The notes beneath the pieces were generated by a model that saw nothing but the letters and a program-made list of their open reading frames with translations, made no database searches and was not told the origin of the DNA. From positions 1,721,001 to 1,785,000 of the forward strand of contig JAOTON010001136.1 of assembly GCA_034440635.1 (NCBI GenBank): a DNA stretch of 64,000 bases, written 5' to 3'. Source of the stretch: Lepas anatifera (lineage: Eukaryota; Arthropoda; Thecostraca; Lepadidae). The first letter of the stretch is position 1. Every line of letters begins with the position of its first letter. The position numbers were made by a program, and so were the translations under genes. Of the stretch, positions 22,965 through 34,539 are shown piece after piece.

Positions 22965-25900
22965 CAATAGCGATGGAGCACAGTGCACACACTCTCTGTC
23001 CTGACCCGACCGCAGGCACCAAGCGAGCCCGTGTAGTTATACCCCACATAGATGGTGGAGGGGCCAGTACCCCCTCACAAAGCAGCCCCAGCCCAAACTT
23101 CGCAAGCTCCCAGGAATAGGCCCGCCCCCAACAGCTCTCCGTACAGAGACGCGGTGGTCGAAAATCAGTCTAGAATCCCACCAAACGAGTCCCACGCCGA
23201 TGTTCTTCCGACACTGGACTTAGACTTGGGCATGTACCAGTGCATGAGCCTCTCACTCAGGCAATTCTTGTTAACCGGAATGCTGCCTCATAGGGAGGAT
23301 AGCAGTTTTGATAAACAAGCGAGCTGTACAAGTACAAGCGAGAAAGCGGTGCAAACCTCACTTGAATTCCGTGACGTAGGAATAGACACGGACCCAACAG
23401 ACTTTAAGAACACCAGTATGGAGCAGGCCCCTAAGGCCAACACTAACCAAACACAAAAAGAAACCTGTGGAAAGCGAGCCAGGGAGGACTCGCCAACAAA
23501 CCCAACGCCTCCAAAAATCCCCGTTACATCATCAATAGCGATGGAGCACAGTCCACACACTCTCTGTCCTGACCCGACCGCAGGCACCAAGCGAGCCCGT
23601 GTAGTTATACCCCGCATAGACGGTGGAGGGGCCAGCAGCTTAGACCTAGGTGAGCCTAACACAGACACCCTCACCACTCCTCGCACGTGCAATGTTGCAG
23701 AGGCGCATGAGGCTGCTGCTACCGTAACTGTACCTGCCGAGAGCCCATCTTCCGTCCCCCCTCAAAACAACCCCAGCCCGCGTATGCATCCGCCACCACC
23801 ACCTTCCTCCTCCTCCAACCCGACCACCAAGACAATCCAAAGCGCTGTTTCTTTCTCCTCCTTCTCTCTCTCGCTCTTCCTGTCCCGCCCCTCCTGCCTC
23901 TCTCTCGACTCCGACTCATGACCACACAGAGGTGTTTCGAACCTTCCTGAAGGTTAACCCAGAACAACCATCACAGAATGTCGGACAGCGATATGTGCGT
24001 GACCGGCCACGGTCTTTCTCTCTCTGGTGATCGAGGCGGCAGACACCGCTCTGGCGCAGGAGAGCCATCCTCCCGGAAACGACCTCAATCCAGAGACCAG
24101 ATGGGCCAAGTCTGGCACGGGTCCCCAACCCCGCACCACTCAGGCATACTTTCAATTGGAGTCTCATATGACATGTACAGTAAAAAGTCATGATAAGTAC
24201 ATCCCCCGCTCAACGGTTTTTATTCTTCTCTTCTCTTATATGCATGACGTACCTCCTGCAGTGGAACCTGAGAGGCTTCAGGTCTAACTTTACAGACCTA
24301 CAGTCCTTATTACGGTTAAAAACCCCAAGTTATAGTTGCTTTACAGGAAACAATGCTGAGACAAGATCATTCATGCCACCTACAACATAGCAAAACTTAC
24401 CGTAATGACGTTCCATGTACCACAATCGCCCACGGAGGGGTCGCCCTCCTTGTGCATTACAGTGTCCCGTCGTCATCATCTCCGCACAGACCTCGAAGCG
24501 GTGGCTGTGACTGCTGGTTTGAGAGATACTAAGATAACAGTCGTATCCTTATATCTCCCACCATCAGAGAACTTTCCGGAAGAAACAATCCAGTGTCTTA
24601 TCAACCAACTGCCTCCTAACTATATCTTGCTAGGTGATTTCAACGCACACAACACAATTTGGGGCTGTCCCCGAACAGATAGGCGAGGCCGACGCCTCGA
24701 AGAATTAATCCACCGCGGAGATATGTGTGCTCTCAACACAGGACACCCAACACACATTTCATTATCGTCAGGGGCAACATCGGCAATCGACCTGTCTCTT
24801 TGCTCGCCCTCACTGACCGACCGTTTTAAGTGGCGAACGCATTCCCATCCATGCAATAGCGATCACTACCCAATCTGGCTGTGGTCTGAAACCCCGCATG
24901 CGGGCAGTAGAACGCCGCAGTGGAACCTGCGGCGGGCTGACTGGGAAGGTTTTACCTCTGACTGTGTTCTTGATTTATACCTGACGAGAGTAAAACCGCT
25001 ACTATGTTTGAGGAAGCGATGCGTGCGCAGATAATCGACTCTGCGCAGACGTTTATCCCCAAGACTAGCTCCCTACCACGGTGTATCCCCGTACCCTGGT
25101 GGACGGGAGAGTGCCAACGTGCCATCAAAGAACGCCGGCGGTGTTTTAAGACGTTTACGAGAAGACCTACAACAACCAGTTTTATACAATATAGACTCGC
25201 CAAGGCCTTAGCGAGACGCACTGCAAGAGATGCCAAGCGGCAGTCATGGCAAACCTACATCAACACCATCAATAGGCTCACACCACTAACAACTATTTGG
25301 CGGCGGGTTCACCGACTGTCAGGACGCAGTTCTCCTATCCATGTGCCCGTGTTGGCTGGACCCAGCGCCCATTACGAATCCGACCGAAGTAGCAAATATT
25401 TTTGGTAGGGCCTGGGTAGCTCGGTGACGGATGGGATGCGACGATCCGAGGTTAACTCGTCATAGACGGCAGAGCGAGCGTTGTCCAGTGAATTTTGGCT
25501 CATCTGATAAGCTCTCTTTTAATGAACCTTTTACGATGCCGGGGTTCCCGACTGCACTTTCACGAGCGAGGAGCACAGCTGCTGGCCCCGATAGAATTCA
25601 CATTGATATGTTAAAAAACCTCAGCGAACGCTCTGCTACTGCTTTACTGTCTTCTTTTACCTCGATGTAGGCTACGCATGACTTTCCCAGTGCTTGGAGA
25701 CACGCCACTATTATTCCGGTTTTAAAACCTAACAAAGATGGCAGTGACCATTTACACTACAGACCTATCGCCCTGACATCTTCGGTCTGCAAATTGTTGG
25801 AACGCATGGTGAACGCGCGCTTGGTGTGGTTTTTGGAGAGCACCGGCCTTTTCTTTAACGCTCAGTGTGGATTTCGCGCTGGCCGTTCTACCACTGACCA

Positions 25901-27780
25901 TCTAGTATCTCTGGATTCATCAGTACGCCGCTCTTTCGCCTTAAAACAGCATGTGTTTGCATTGTTTTGTACATAGAAAAGGCATATGATACAGCCCGGC
26001 GCCACGCAAATTTAGCGAAAGTACGGAAAGCCAGTATCAGCTGGTATCACATAGGCTACTTTATCGACAATTTTATGAAACGACGTCATTTTAGATTTAG
26101 AGTTGGTAACTCCTTGTCCGACAATTTCTGCCAGGAAAGCGGGGTGGTCTAAGGCGGTGTTTTGAGCGTTACACTGTTCGGAATTTTGATAAAATAGATT
26201 TGCGACGCCCTGCCTCCCACAGTTGAGAAGTCTCTGTTTGTTGAAGACTTTGCTGTGTGGTTGAGACCTCCACGTCGATTTCAGCCCAAAGACAGCTACA
26301 AATATGTATCGACCGGCTTACCGAGTGGAGTCTTAGGAACGGCTTTAGATTTTCGACGGAAAAAACTGAGTGTTTTTATTTTTGTCGCCGCCGGACATGT
26401 CCTGACATTAGTCTCCGAATGTACGGTCGAAGAGTCCCAGTCGTGCCAGAGGCCAAGTTTTTTGGCATGGCACTGGATAAGCGTATGACATACGCACCGC
26501 ACATTTCACTTCTAGGTACGCGATAGGTGTTTTAAACGCATGAATGTGTTGAAAGCGATCTCTCGTACATCATATGACGCTGACAGAGTGTCACTTATTC
26601 GACTTTACCGCGCCCTGATCAGGTATGTCTTAGATTACGGCTCAGTAGCCTACGACAGCTCTCTTAACAGCGTCAAACAGTCCCTAGACGCCATTCACTA
26701 TTCCGGCATGAGGATAGCAACGGGTGCGTTCCGAACTTCCCGCAGAGCCAGTCTCCTCGTCGACGCCAACGAACTGTCGCTGGATCTTAGACGTAAAAAG
26801 CTGGCACTCGCATACACCAGCAAGATTCGTCAACATCCCTCCCACCCAACTTACAAATGGATATTTGATGAGGTGTTAACAGCCCCTCTCGGAACAGCAC
26901 GGCACTCGTCCTCACTTGCACTGTGCACACGCGTCTTACAATGGCTTGATGGTCCTGAAATAAATATGGAACAGATCGCTGAAACTACACCGCAGCGCAT
27001 AGAACCATGGCAACTCACTCCTGCCAAATGCGACCTCGACTTGCTGCGCTATAAAAAGTCCTCGATCCTACCCACAGAGTTGATAAATTTAGCTTTGCAC
27101 AAAATGCAGCAAGAAGAGCATGTTGTCGTCTTCCTGCAATCCCGGCCAGGGACTTGTTCCCCCGTCTGTTGTTTCACCTCCGCAACGCCTGGCAACAATC
27201 GTGGGAAACCCTTGCAAACAAATTATTTCTGATAAAGCCAGAACTCGGTGAGTGGCAGTGTGCATCGCGCCGATGTCGGCGAGAGGAGGTGGCCCTCTGC
27301 AGATTGCGTACCGGCCATACATTGGCCACCCATCGTTACCTCCTATGTGGGGAAGTCAGACCGCCCTGCCGGCGTTGCGGGGCACTCTTGTCAGTGAGGC
27401 ACGTGCTGATGTCCTGCCCTGGATATAACCGGGAGAGGACCACACACTTTGGCGATAGACAGGGGCCTTTTGGAATGTCAGAGATGGTTGGTCGCGACTA
27501 CTGTTTTATCGAACAAGGCTCCCTTTCATCCCTCGATCTTTCAGTTTGTTCCTCGTCTCTTTCCACCCAGTTCTTGATGATCCCCATGGTGGTGATCATT
27601 TCCCCATCCTTCTATCCCCGGCCGGTCCGCACGTGGGGGGCCCTGCCGAAACCGTTGGAATGACGGGCGTGCGGATTGGTCGGGCTTTGGGGCTGCGTGT
27701 GGCGCGGTGGAGCCTCCCCCGGAGGCCGCGGCTACCCAAGCTATTGCAAATTTTAATCAGATGATTGAAATAAAATTTAA
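22965..27780 (+). pseudogene. Decayed Jockey-type non-LTR retrotransposon (ORF1, endonuclease, RT, zinc knuckle)
   Basis: The ORF1-like frame 23052-23921 is Ser/Pro-rich and ends in low complexity. The endonuclease spans about 24250-24960: LLQWNLRGFRSNF, VVSLYLPPSENFPEE, ILLGDFNAHNTIWG, SAIDLSLCSPSL, NSDHYPIWL. RT spans about 25040-26530: VPWWTGECQRAI, IPVLKPNKDGSD, YRPIALTSSVCKLLERMV, CGFRAGRSTTDHL, IEKAYDTARR; the catalytic box reads FVEDFAVW instead of YVDD. The thumb (FRFSTEKTECFYF, LIRYVLDYGSVAYDS) and a terminal zinc knuckle (LCRLRTGHTLATHRYLL, PPCRRCGALLSVRHVLMSCP) follow to about 27450. There are many frameshifts and stops. It is inactive. Confidence 0.85.
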
Positions 27781-27784
27781 ATTT

Positions 27785-29074
27785 TACTGCTGCGAAGTAT
27801 TTTATACCTATGGCACGTGGTCAGCCAAAGCACGTCCCGGTGCCCTGGTGGTCCCACGAGTGCAAAATCGCGATTTTAAAAAAGGAAACGGGCTTTTCGT
27901 GTTTTTAACAGACATTCGACGGTGGAAAATCACATTAAGTGTAAACGCGCTCGAGCATTTGCACATCGCGTGGTCCTTAATGCAAAGAGGAGGTGGTGGG
28001 AATCTTATGTATGTTGCGTAAATCGTTTTACGCCTTTAACACAAGTGTGGATGCGTATTAGAGGTATGTGGGGAAAGAGTTGTCCTCCGACCGCACCAGT
28101 GCTGGATGTGCACGGCTCTAAAATAGCAGATCCTCGGGAGGTGGCTGAGTGTATGGCGAAGGCATTTTCTAAGCGCTGCAGTGACGTGATGCAAAACACA
28201 GCTTTCTCGCGGATAAGGGAGGTAGCCGAACGAAAGCCTGTCGACTTTGGTCAAAACAATGATGCATCGTATAATATGTATTTTTCCATGCCTGAACTCA
28301 GAGCTGCTCTTTCTAAGGTTAGACCGGTGTCACCCGGCCCTGACAACATTACAAACACCTTGCTCTCTCACTTACCAGACTCATATCTCGTATCGCTGTT
28401 GAATATTTTTAAAAGCATGTGGGGAAATAACGATTTCCCGGACCAGTGGCGTGAAGCACATATAATGCCTATTCTGAAGCCTGGTAAGACCGGTTTGTGC
28501 CCTGATGGCTTTCGTCCAATCTCGTTAACTTCGTGTGTAGGAAAATTATTCGAAAAAATGGTGATCACGCGTCTGGTGTGGTACTTAGAGTCAAATCAGC
28601 TTCTCTGTCCTTGTCAGTGTGGTTTACGCTAGGGCCGCTGCACAGTCGACCATCTTGTTCGTCTCGATGCTTCTGTGCGGGAGGATTTTTTTACGGAAAG
28701 CCCACACTATCGCTATTTTCTTTGACATAGAGCGTGCCTATGATTGCACATGGAGGCATGGTATTTTACAGAAGCTTTTTGGACTTGGCGTGCGGGGACA
28801 CATGGGTTGGTTTATTTCGAACTTCATGAAAAATAGGTATTTTCGTTTTCGTGTTAGCGCTGCTTTATCGAACCGGTACCAGCAACAGAGCGACATAGCT
28901 CAAGGTTCTGTGAGCTCCATAGCCCTCTTCGCAGTCATGATCAATGATATCGCAAACGATCTCCCAACAGGTATAAAGCACGCACTCTTCGTTGATGATT
29001 TTGCGATGTGGGTGACGGAGTCCACTACCTACGAGGTAGTGAAGAAAGAAGCTTTGGAAAGAATTACATTATAA
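27785..29074 (+). pseudogene. Second, truncated Jockey-type RT fragment
   Basis: It begins at VPVPWWSHEC, the position matching 25085 of the element upstream, so it is 5' truncated. It continues through NRFTPLTQVWMRIRGMWG, MPILKPGKTGLCPDGFRPIS, ITRLVWYLESNQLLCPCQCG, FDIERAYDCTWRHGILQK, FISNFMKNRYFRFRV and the catalytic FVDDFAMWV, stopping shortly after. It is a different copy or subfamily from the one before it, in the same orientation, directly downstream of that element's AT-rich 3' tail. Confidence 0.85.
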
Positions 29075-29585
29075 ATTAGCTTTACTTTGTATGTAAATTA
29101 TATTAGATTACATAGATTAAATTACAGTTGTACAGGAAAGTGCTGTTTTGCGAGTGTACAATTTTCCTTGCACTGAAAAATGTTTAAAAAAGATAAGCAA
29201 GATCACCAAAATATACCAAAACCAAATCAGGTATTTAAAAAAACTGTCATGGTACATAGCACCTGTGTGATCATATGCCATATGATAGGAAGCAAGTAGG
29301 GGGCTTTCTGCGTCAGGTGTGAGGCGATTGCTTTAATCTCCAATGGGTACCTACTGTCATAAAAGGACGCCAATGGAAATCCATTTTAATTCTAATGAGC
29401 TTAAGTGGTTGGAACCTGTGTGTAAACTGCCTTGCTTTTATTTCGTTTTTTAAATAGTTTTTATGTATGTAATCTATCAATGAATCCATGTTTACAGGAG
29501 CAGCTTCCGAAAACACTTTCAAGGATCCTTAAAGTATTTGGTCGTAGGTGTCTGGGGAAAATATTTGAGACGGGCGATATAAATC
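29075..29585. other. Spacer and presumed 5' region of PUS7
   Basis: AT-rich. An acceptor-like TTTACAG|GAGCAG near 29497 could mark the start of a 5'UTR exon leading to the PUS7 ATG. No promoter motif is clear. Confidence 0.4.
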
Positions 29586-32063
29586 ATGGACACACCTCTG
29601 AAAAATGGGGAACGGGCAGGCGCCGGTGATGAAGAAGGGGACGCCGGAGCATCTGCCGAAACAAGCTCCAGCAAATGCCAGGCGGTGAAGAGCCAGGTGG
29701 CCTCCAGTCTGGACCGGTTCAGGGCTAGCGGAGAGCTGTCACATTCGGGCTCGAAGCCCAAACCGGCTGCCGGTCCTCCGCTGATGTCGAAAACCGAACA
29801 CGAAGTGGGAATTACTGAGTTTGTTGACACGTCGGAGGCGTTTAGCGGCATCACAAAGCACAGGTGGTCGGATTTCATCGTACACGAAATTACCCCCGCT
29901 GGGGACGTGGTCGTGTTGACTGAAACGAGTCGACCGAAGGAGGAGGAGGAAGTTCCAAAGGTGCCCTTCAGGCCGGAGTGGTTCCCCGAGCCACTGTGGC
30001 AGCAGATAGCGGCCCTGACCGAAGGCGCGGATGCCGCCGGACAGGTCAACATTCCCGCAGCTAGCTTCAGTAAGGAAGAAAGAACCAAGTACCACGGGGC
30101 GATCAAATCCTCCTTCTCAGGACTGGTCTCTAATACGGGTGACGTAGATGGAAACAAAGCAATAATCGTGAAGAGGGCAACTTCTGCCCCAGACAAACAC
30201 AATACGTTTTGGAAGCACAAGCCGTGGCCGAGAGACCGGCCCAAGTTCCTCCATTTCTGTCTTTTCAAGGAGAATGTGGACACTTTTGCGGCACTTAGCA
30301 TGCTGAGCTTGGACATGAAACTCAAGTCAAACAAGTTCCACATGGCAGGCACCAAGGATGCCCGCGCAAAGACCACACAAATGGTGGCAATCAAACAAAT
30401 TGAAGCTATCCAGGTGTGGAAGGCAGCGGCGAAGTTTGACAAACTAGCGGTAGGAAACTTCTCCTACCGTGACGCGGAGCTGAAGCTAGGCGATCTACAG
30501 GGAAACCAGTTCGACATCGTGCTGCGCCACCTTCAGGGCAGCGACCACGTCATAGAACGGCGGCTCAACTCATTCCAGCATCAGGGATTCATCAACTACT
30601 ACGGTATGCAGCGTTTCGGCGCGACTGCATCATCCACACAGTCGGTCGGCCGCGCTATTATCCAGAAGAACTGGAAGGAAGCCATCGACCTCATCCTCTC
30701 CGGCAAGGAGGAGACTGGCCAGGACAGTATGGCGCGTGCTCAGAAGGCGTGGCGCCAGTGGCGGGACCCTCAGCAGGCCTACGCCATGCTGACGGGCCGC
30801 CAGCAGAGGACCACCATCGAGGGCCGCGTCCTCCACAGCCTGTGCACGGTGGGCCGCTCCCGAATGGCTTACCAGGAGGCGCTGGATCGGCTGCCCACCA
30901 ACAGCCGACAACTGTACGTGCACGCCTACCAGTCGTGGATCTGGAACCAGCTGGTGTCGCGGCGGCTGAGAGAGCTGGGCATGCAGCCGCGGGTGGGCGA
31001 CCTGGTGCTCTGCACTGACCAGGCCTGTGACGGAGGGGGAGACGATGCTGTAGCGGCAGATGGCGAGGGTGAGTCTGCCGAGGGCAGCGACCACTGGTCG
31101 TCAGTGCCGACGATGTTGCCGAAGGTGAAGGCTCTGACGGAGGCCGAGCTGGAGCAGTACAGTATGGGTGACGTGGTGATGCCGCTGCCGGGCTGGGCGG
31201 TAACGCTGCCGTCCAACGACTGCGGCGACTGGTACCGGCAGCTCCTCGAGCAGAACGGCGTCTCGCTCTCCCGCCAGCACTGCGACACGCTGCGTCAGTA
31301 CAGCCTGGCCGGCGCCTATCGACGGCTGCTGGCGCGGCCCTCGCACCTGCAGTGGCGACTGATGCGCTACTCGGACCCGTGGCAGGACCTGCTGCTGTCG
31401 GATGTGGACGGCGCGCGCGGCCGGCCGCCGCCCCAGGACGAGCCGGCGGGCGCCTTCCGGGCGCTGGTGCTGCAGTTCCGGCTGCCGGCCTCGTGCTACG
31501 CCACGATGGCTCTGCGGGAGCTCACCGGCACCGACTCCAGCATGGCCACGCAGACCAGGCTGAACGCTGCCTACAGCCAGGAGATGGCCGACCAGCGCGC
31601 CGCGGCCGGCCCCGGGGGCAGCGCGGCGCCAGAGCCAACAGCTGCCCAGCAAGGCCAGAGGTCTGCCGCGGCCGGCCCCGGGGGGCAGCGCGGCGCCAGA
31701 GCCAACAGCTGCCCAGCAAGGCCAGAGGTCTGCCGCGGCCGGCTCTGGGGCAGCGCGGCGCCAGAGCCAGCAGCTGCCCAGCAAGGCCAGGGTCTGCCGC
31801 GGCCGGCTCCGGGGCAGCGCGGCGCCAGAGCCAACAGCTGCCCAGCAAGGCCAGAGGTCTGCCGCGGCCGGCTCCGGGGCAGCGCGGCGCCAGAGCCAGC
31901 AGCTGCCCAGCAAGGCCAGAGGTCTGCCGCGGCCGGCCCCGGAGGCAGCGCGGCGCCAGAGCCAACAGCTGCCCAGCAAGGCCAGAGGTCTGCCGAGAAA
32001 ACAGAACAGCGGGGTCCTCCCGACTCGGCAGAGGAACCGAGAGCCAAGAAACAGAAAACCTAG
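29586..32063 (+). CDS. PUS7: Pseudouridylate synthase 7 (TruD family) with repeat-derived C-terminal tail, single coding exon, 825 aa
   Basis: PUS7 isomerises uridine to pseudouridine in tRNAs and some mRNAs. The N-terminus (about 1-70) is low complexity. The TruD core follows: ITEFVD and HRWSDFIVHEI, KYHGAIKSSFSGL, the catalytic-loop motif MAGTKDARAKTTQ with the catalytic aspartate at residue 258, GNQFDIVLRH, NYYGMQRFG, YVHAYQSWIWNQLVSRRL, PGDLVL-like GDLVLC, DVVMPLPGWAV, YSLAGAYRRLLARP and ATMALREL, ending near residue 661. Human PUS7 is 661 residues and stops at about this point. The remaining ~160 residues come from six copies of a ~65-bp GC-rich repeat and end in a basic RAKKQKT stretch that could be a nuclear localisation signal (inference). 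The reading frame has no intron. An acceptor-like tttacag at about 29491-29497 could end a 5'UTR intron. A retrogene origin cannot be excluded, but the frame is intact. Confidence 0.93.
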   Translation: MDTPLKNGERAGAGDEEGDAGASAETSSSKCQAVKSQVASSLDRFRASGELSHSGSKPKPAAGPPLMSKTEHEVGITEFVDTSEAFSGITKHRWSDFIVHEITPAGDVVVLTETSRPKEEEEVPKVPFRPEWFPEPLWQQIAALTEGADAAGQVNIPAASFSKEERTKYHGAIKSSFSGLVSNTGDVDGNKAIIVKRATSAPDKHNTFWKHKPWPRDRPKFLHFCLFKENVDTFAALSMLSLDMKLKSNKFHMAGTKDARAKTTQMVAIKQIEAIQVWKAAAKFDKLAVGNFSYRDAELKLGDLQGNQFDIVLRHLQGSDHVIERRLNSFQHQGFINYYGMQRFGATASSTQSVGRAIIQKNWKEAIDLILSGKEETGQDSMARAQKAWRQWRDPQQAYAMLTGRQQRTTIEGRVLHSLCTVGRSRMAYQEALDRLPTNSRQLYVHAYQSWIWNQLVSRRLRELGMQPRVGDLVLCTDQACDGGGDDAVAADGEGESAEGSDHWSSVPTMLPKVKALTEAELEQYSMGDVVMPLPGWAVTLPSNDCGDWYRQLLEQNGVSLSRQHCDTLRQYSLAGAYRRLLARPSHLQWRLMRYSDPWQDLLLSDVDGARGRPPPQDEPAGAFRALVLQFRLPASCYATMALRELTGTDSSMATQTRLNAAYSQEMADQRAAAGPGGSAAPEPTAAQQGQRSAAAGPGGQRGARANSCPARPEVCRGRLWGSAAPEPAAAQQGQGLPRPAPGQRGARANSCPARPEVCRGRLRGSAAPEPAAAQQGQRSAAAGPGGSAAPEPTAAQQGQRSAEKTEQRGPPDSAEEPRAKKQKT
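31612..32000 (+). repeat. Coding minisatellite, ~65-bp units, PUS7 tail
   Basis: Six copies beginning GCGCGGCGCCAGAGCC at 31621, 31688, 31753, 31817, 31882 and 31948 (spacings 67, 65, 64, 65, 66). Because units are not multiples of three, successive copies are read in different frames: one gives AAPEPTAAQQGQRSA, another GARANSCPARPEVCRGR. The total offset (327) is a multiple of three, so the original frame returns before the RAKKQKT end. Confidence 0.9.
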
Positions 32064-32500
32064 CCAGAACACTTCGTGATGTTTTGTTTCCGTCGGAAAT
32101 GTTGGAACATTGTTACACCTGAGTTAACTAATACAGTGGCTTTCCATTCTGAATTTATGGACGATGGCGCTGGTTCTACTGTTGTGGCTGGTCCAAAAGT
32201 TTTCTTTGTCCAAACAAAAGACAGAGCAGAGATGTATAGCCAGAAGTACATCGAGTCAAAACACACCAGTGATATTGAGGTTGCGTTAGTCTCCCACTAT
32301 CTTAGGTTCTCGCTGCGGCGGCCTTACCTGCCTGTGCAGCTGCTGCGACCTCGCGCCTCTGTTTGCCCTATAATCAGTGTTTGCGTAACGTTTTCGTCCG
32401 AGGGGCAGGGGGAGAGGAGCACCTTCAATGGGAGTGTATCTCGTCAGCGTTAAATGTGCTCGAGGCTCATGCGAATCGATTGCACGATCGGATCGTTTAA

Positions 32501-33412
32501 CCCTCGCCCCACCGGGGACATCTATGGCCCCGATGTCCCCCTAAAGGTTTTTCCGAATAACAGATATAGCTGCATTTCCAAGCCGATCAATTTGGAACAT
32601 TCTACACTCGATGACCCCTCCAGGGTCTATAAAATCTTATCCAGGATTTTTATATTTGGTGACCTGAGGTCAGGTGACGAGGTGGCCTCTCCCATAGAAA
32701 AGCATGGGAAAAGCTGTCTTATGATCTAAGTCACAAAAATGGTTGCACAAGCTCAGCTTCCTCAGACACGCATTCTTGCAAGAATGCGTGTCTGAGGATT
32801 CTGAGCTTGTGCCATGACCACCTTTTCACGGATTCCGGGGGCGACATTTACCCTTTGACTTATCCGAGGTCACCACAGCTGTCACCAGGAGTAAAAAACA
32901 GTATTTTGACGATAACTTTTGACCTAACCAAGCTAGAGCACTGAATTAAACGTCATCGTGTATGCCCCGCCACTGGCTTTCATTTGATATACGGCAAGGT
33001 CACGTTTTGACCTTTCGTGACCTCAGGTCATCTTAAATCAAGGGACCCCTGTGAGGACAAACCGCTGGCGGGAGGTAATTATGTTCCACATAGCGGAGAA
33101 AGCTCAGGCATTTTCTTATCAAATGCACTTGACCAAATTTCAATAGCTCTAATGGCATGAGAGCTAGACCCAGGTTTTTTAACCATTCCATATTTCAGTG
33201 GAAATAGCCTACAGTGATCCAACTTGACCTCTGGAGGTCAAACCATTGACCTGAGCGCTTCTACATGTGAAGTAAAATCATACTGAATTCACACAAGCTT
33301 TCCAATGCATTTTTCTGATTTGCACTAACCCCCATAGTATCGGAGTTATAGGGGCATCGATGGCCCCCCCAGTGGGGTGAAGGCGGCGCCGGACCCCGGA
33401 GGGACGCAGGTT
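32501..33412. mobile_element. TTAA-type MITE, copy A
   Basis: The left end TTTAACCCTCGCCCCACCGGGG and the right end (reverse complement TAACCTGCGTCCCTCCGGGG, then CCATCGATG) are related inverted termini of the type also seen at 12038. The flanks are TTAA at left and TTAT at right, consistent with a TTAA target. No ORF is large enough for a transposase. The interior has several TGACCT/AGGTCA motifs. Confidence 0.7.
32745..32812. repeat. 68-bp near-perfect palindrome inside MITE A
   Basis: 34-bp arms with two mismatches. The inner 38 bp (CCTCAGACACGCATTCTTG and its complement) are perfect with no loop. Confidence 0.9.
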
Positions 33413-33426
33413 ATTGAAAAATATAA

Positions 33427-33737
33427 CACGCTCATTGACGGGGGTCTGAGCCACCTTCGCTTTGACGGGAGGGGGCAGGTACCCGCCCCCCTAAGATCTC
33501 GAGACCACGGTGGGTAGCGAAAAACGGTAAACGATGTTGGGTAGCCCATCCACTTCTTCATCGAAAATATTTGTACCATTTTATTGTCAGTTCACATTTA
33601 AGGTCACGAGGGGCCAAAACATGTCGTCATAGGGAAAACAAGTAAATGGAAGTTTTCGGTCATTACATCTGAGCAAGTAAAGATAGAGCAAAACTACTTG
33701 AACTGTATGAATCCTCGCAGCAAGCCAAATCGAATTT

Positions 33738-33773
<36 letters not shown>

Positions 33774-33774
33774 A

Positions 33775-33818
<44 letters not shown>

Positions 33819-34322
33819 CCTTGCTAGGTTAAATAAAGGATTTGGCCTGACCTGAGGTCAGGTAAAGGTCAAATTAAATAAAATGCACATCATTAGAACT
33901 GCAAAGACAAGGCGAATCTGATGCAGTTAAAATAGACGTTCTATCACCATCCGTTACTAAGTTGTTCAGTTAAAACCATTTTCCCATGTTTTTCCAATGG
34001 ATAGGTCATGGCTCGTACCTGACCTTAGGTCATGGATATAAAAAATACCGGAACATATTTAGAGAACTCAGTGGTCCCATTATATGGTATGAGTTTCAAT
34101 CGGATAAGTTCACACTGTTCCGACTTATGTTATCTTAAACTTTTTTAGGTCTGGTCACTTGACCTGTATTGATGACCTGACCTAAGATGACCTAACCTTA
34201 AAATTTTCACAAAAGTTGTAAAAATGAGAGAGAAGGTATGCAAGTACGGCAGCGCTACGCGCTGCCTTTTTATACTATCTCTGAAAAGCCCGAGGGGGGT
34301 ACCACCCCCGTCAATGCGCGTG
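33427..34322. mobile_element. TTAA-type MITE, copy B
   Basis: Inverted termini: CACGCTCATTGACGGGGGT at left and the complement of CACGCGCATTGACGGGGGT at right, with TTAA at 34323-34326 and the degenerate TATAA at 33422-33426. It contains a long (TA)n tract at about 33738-33816. It is about 900 bp with no coding potential. Confidence 0.75.
33738..33816. repeat. (TA)n tract inside MITE B
   Basis: About 79 bp of TA dinucleotides with two TTA/ATT interruptions. Confidence 0.95.
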
Positions 34323-34539
34323 TTAACATGCATCGTCACTTCTTTATGGTGCTGCCAAAGACATGGATAGAGCCGCTGCACCCTGGGAGGAGCAATTACG
34401 CCCTGGCTTTGCCCGTCTCTTTTAACAAAATCGCCTTAGATGGGTTTAGAAATTACAGCATAGTTCGGTGGTCTGTCAACTTTCAGCCATGATAGACAAA
34501 TTGATCAATTGGGAGGCATGCAATGCGACGCGTCTATTA

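Noticed and set aside
31352..32122. Alternative 256-codon ORF overlapping the PUS7 end
   Set aside because: It is PUS7 coding DNA read in another frame; the TruD motifs are all in the 29586 frame.
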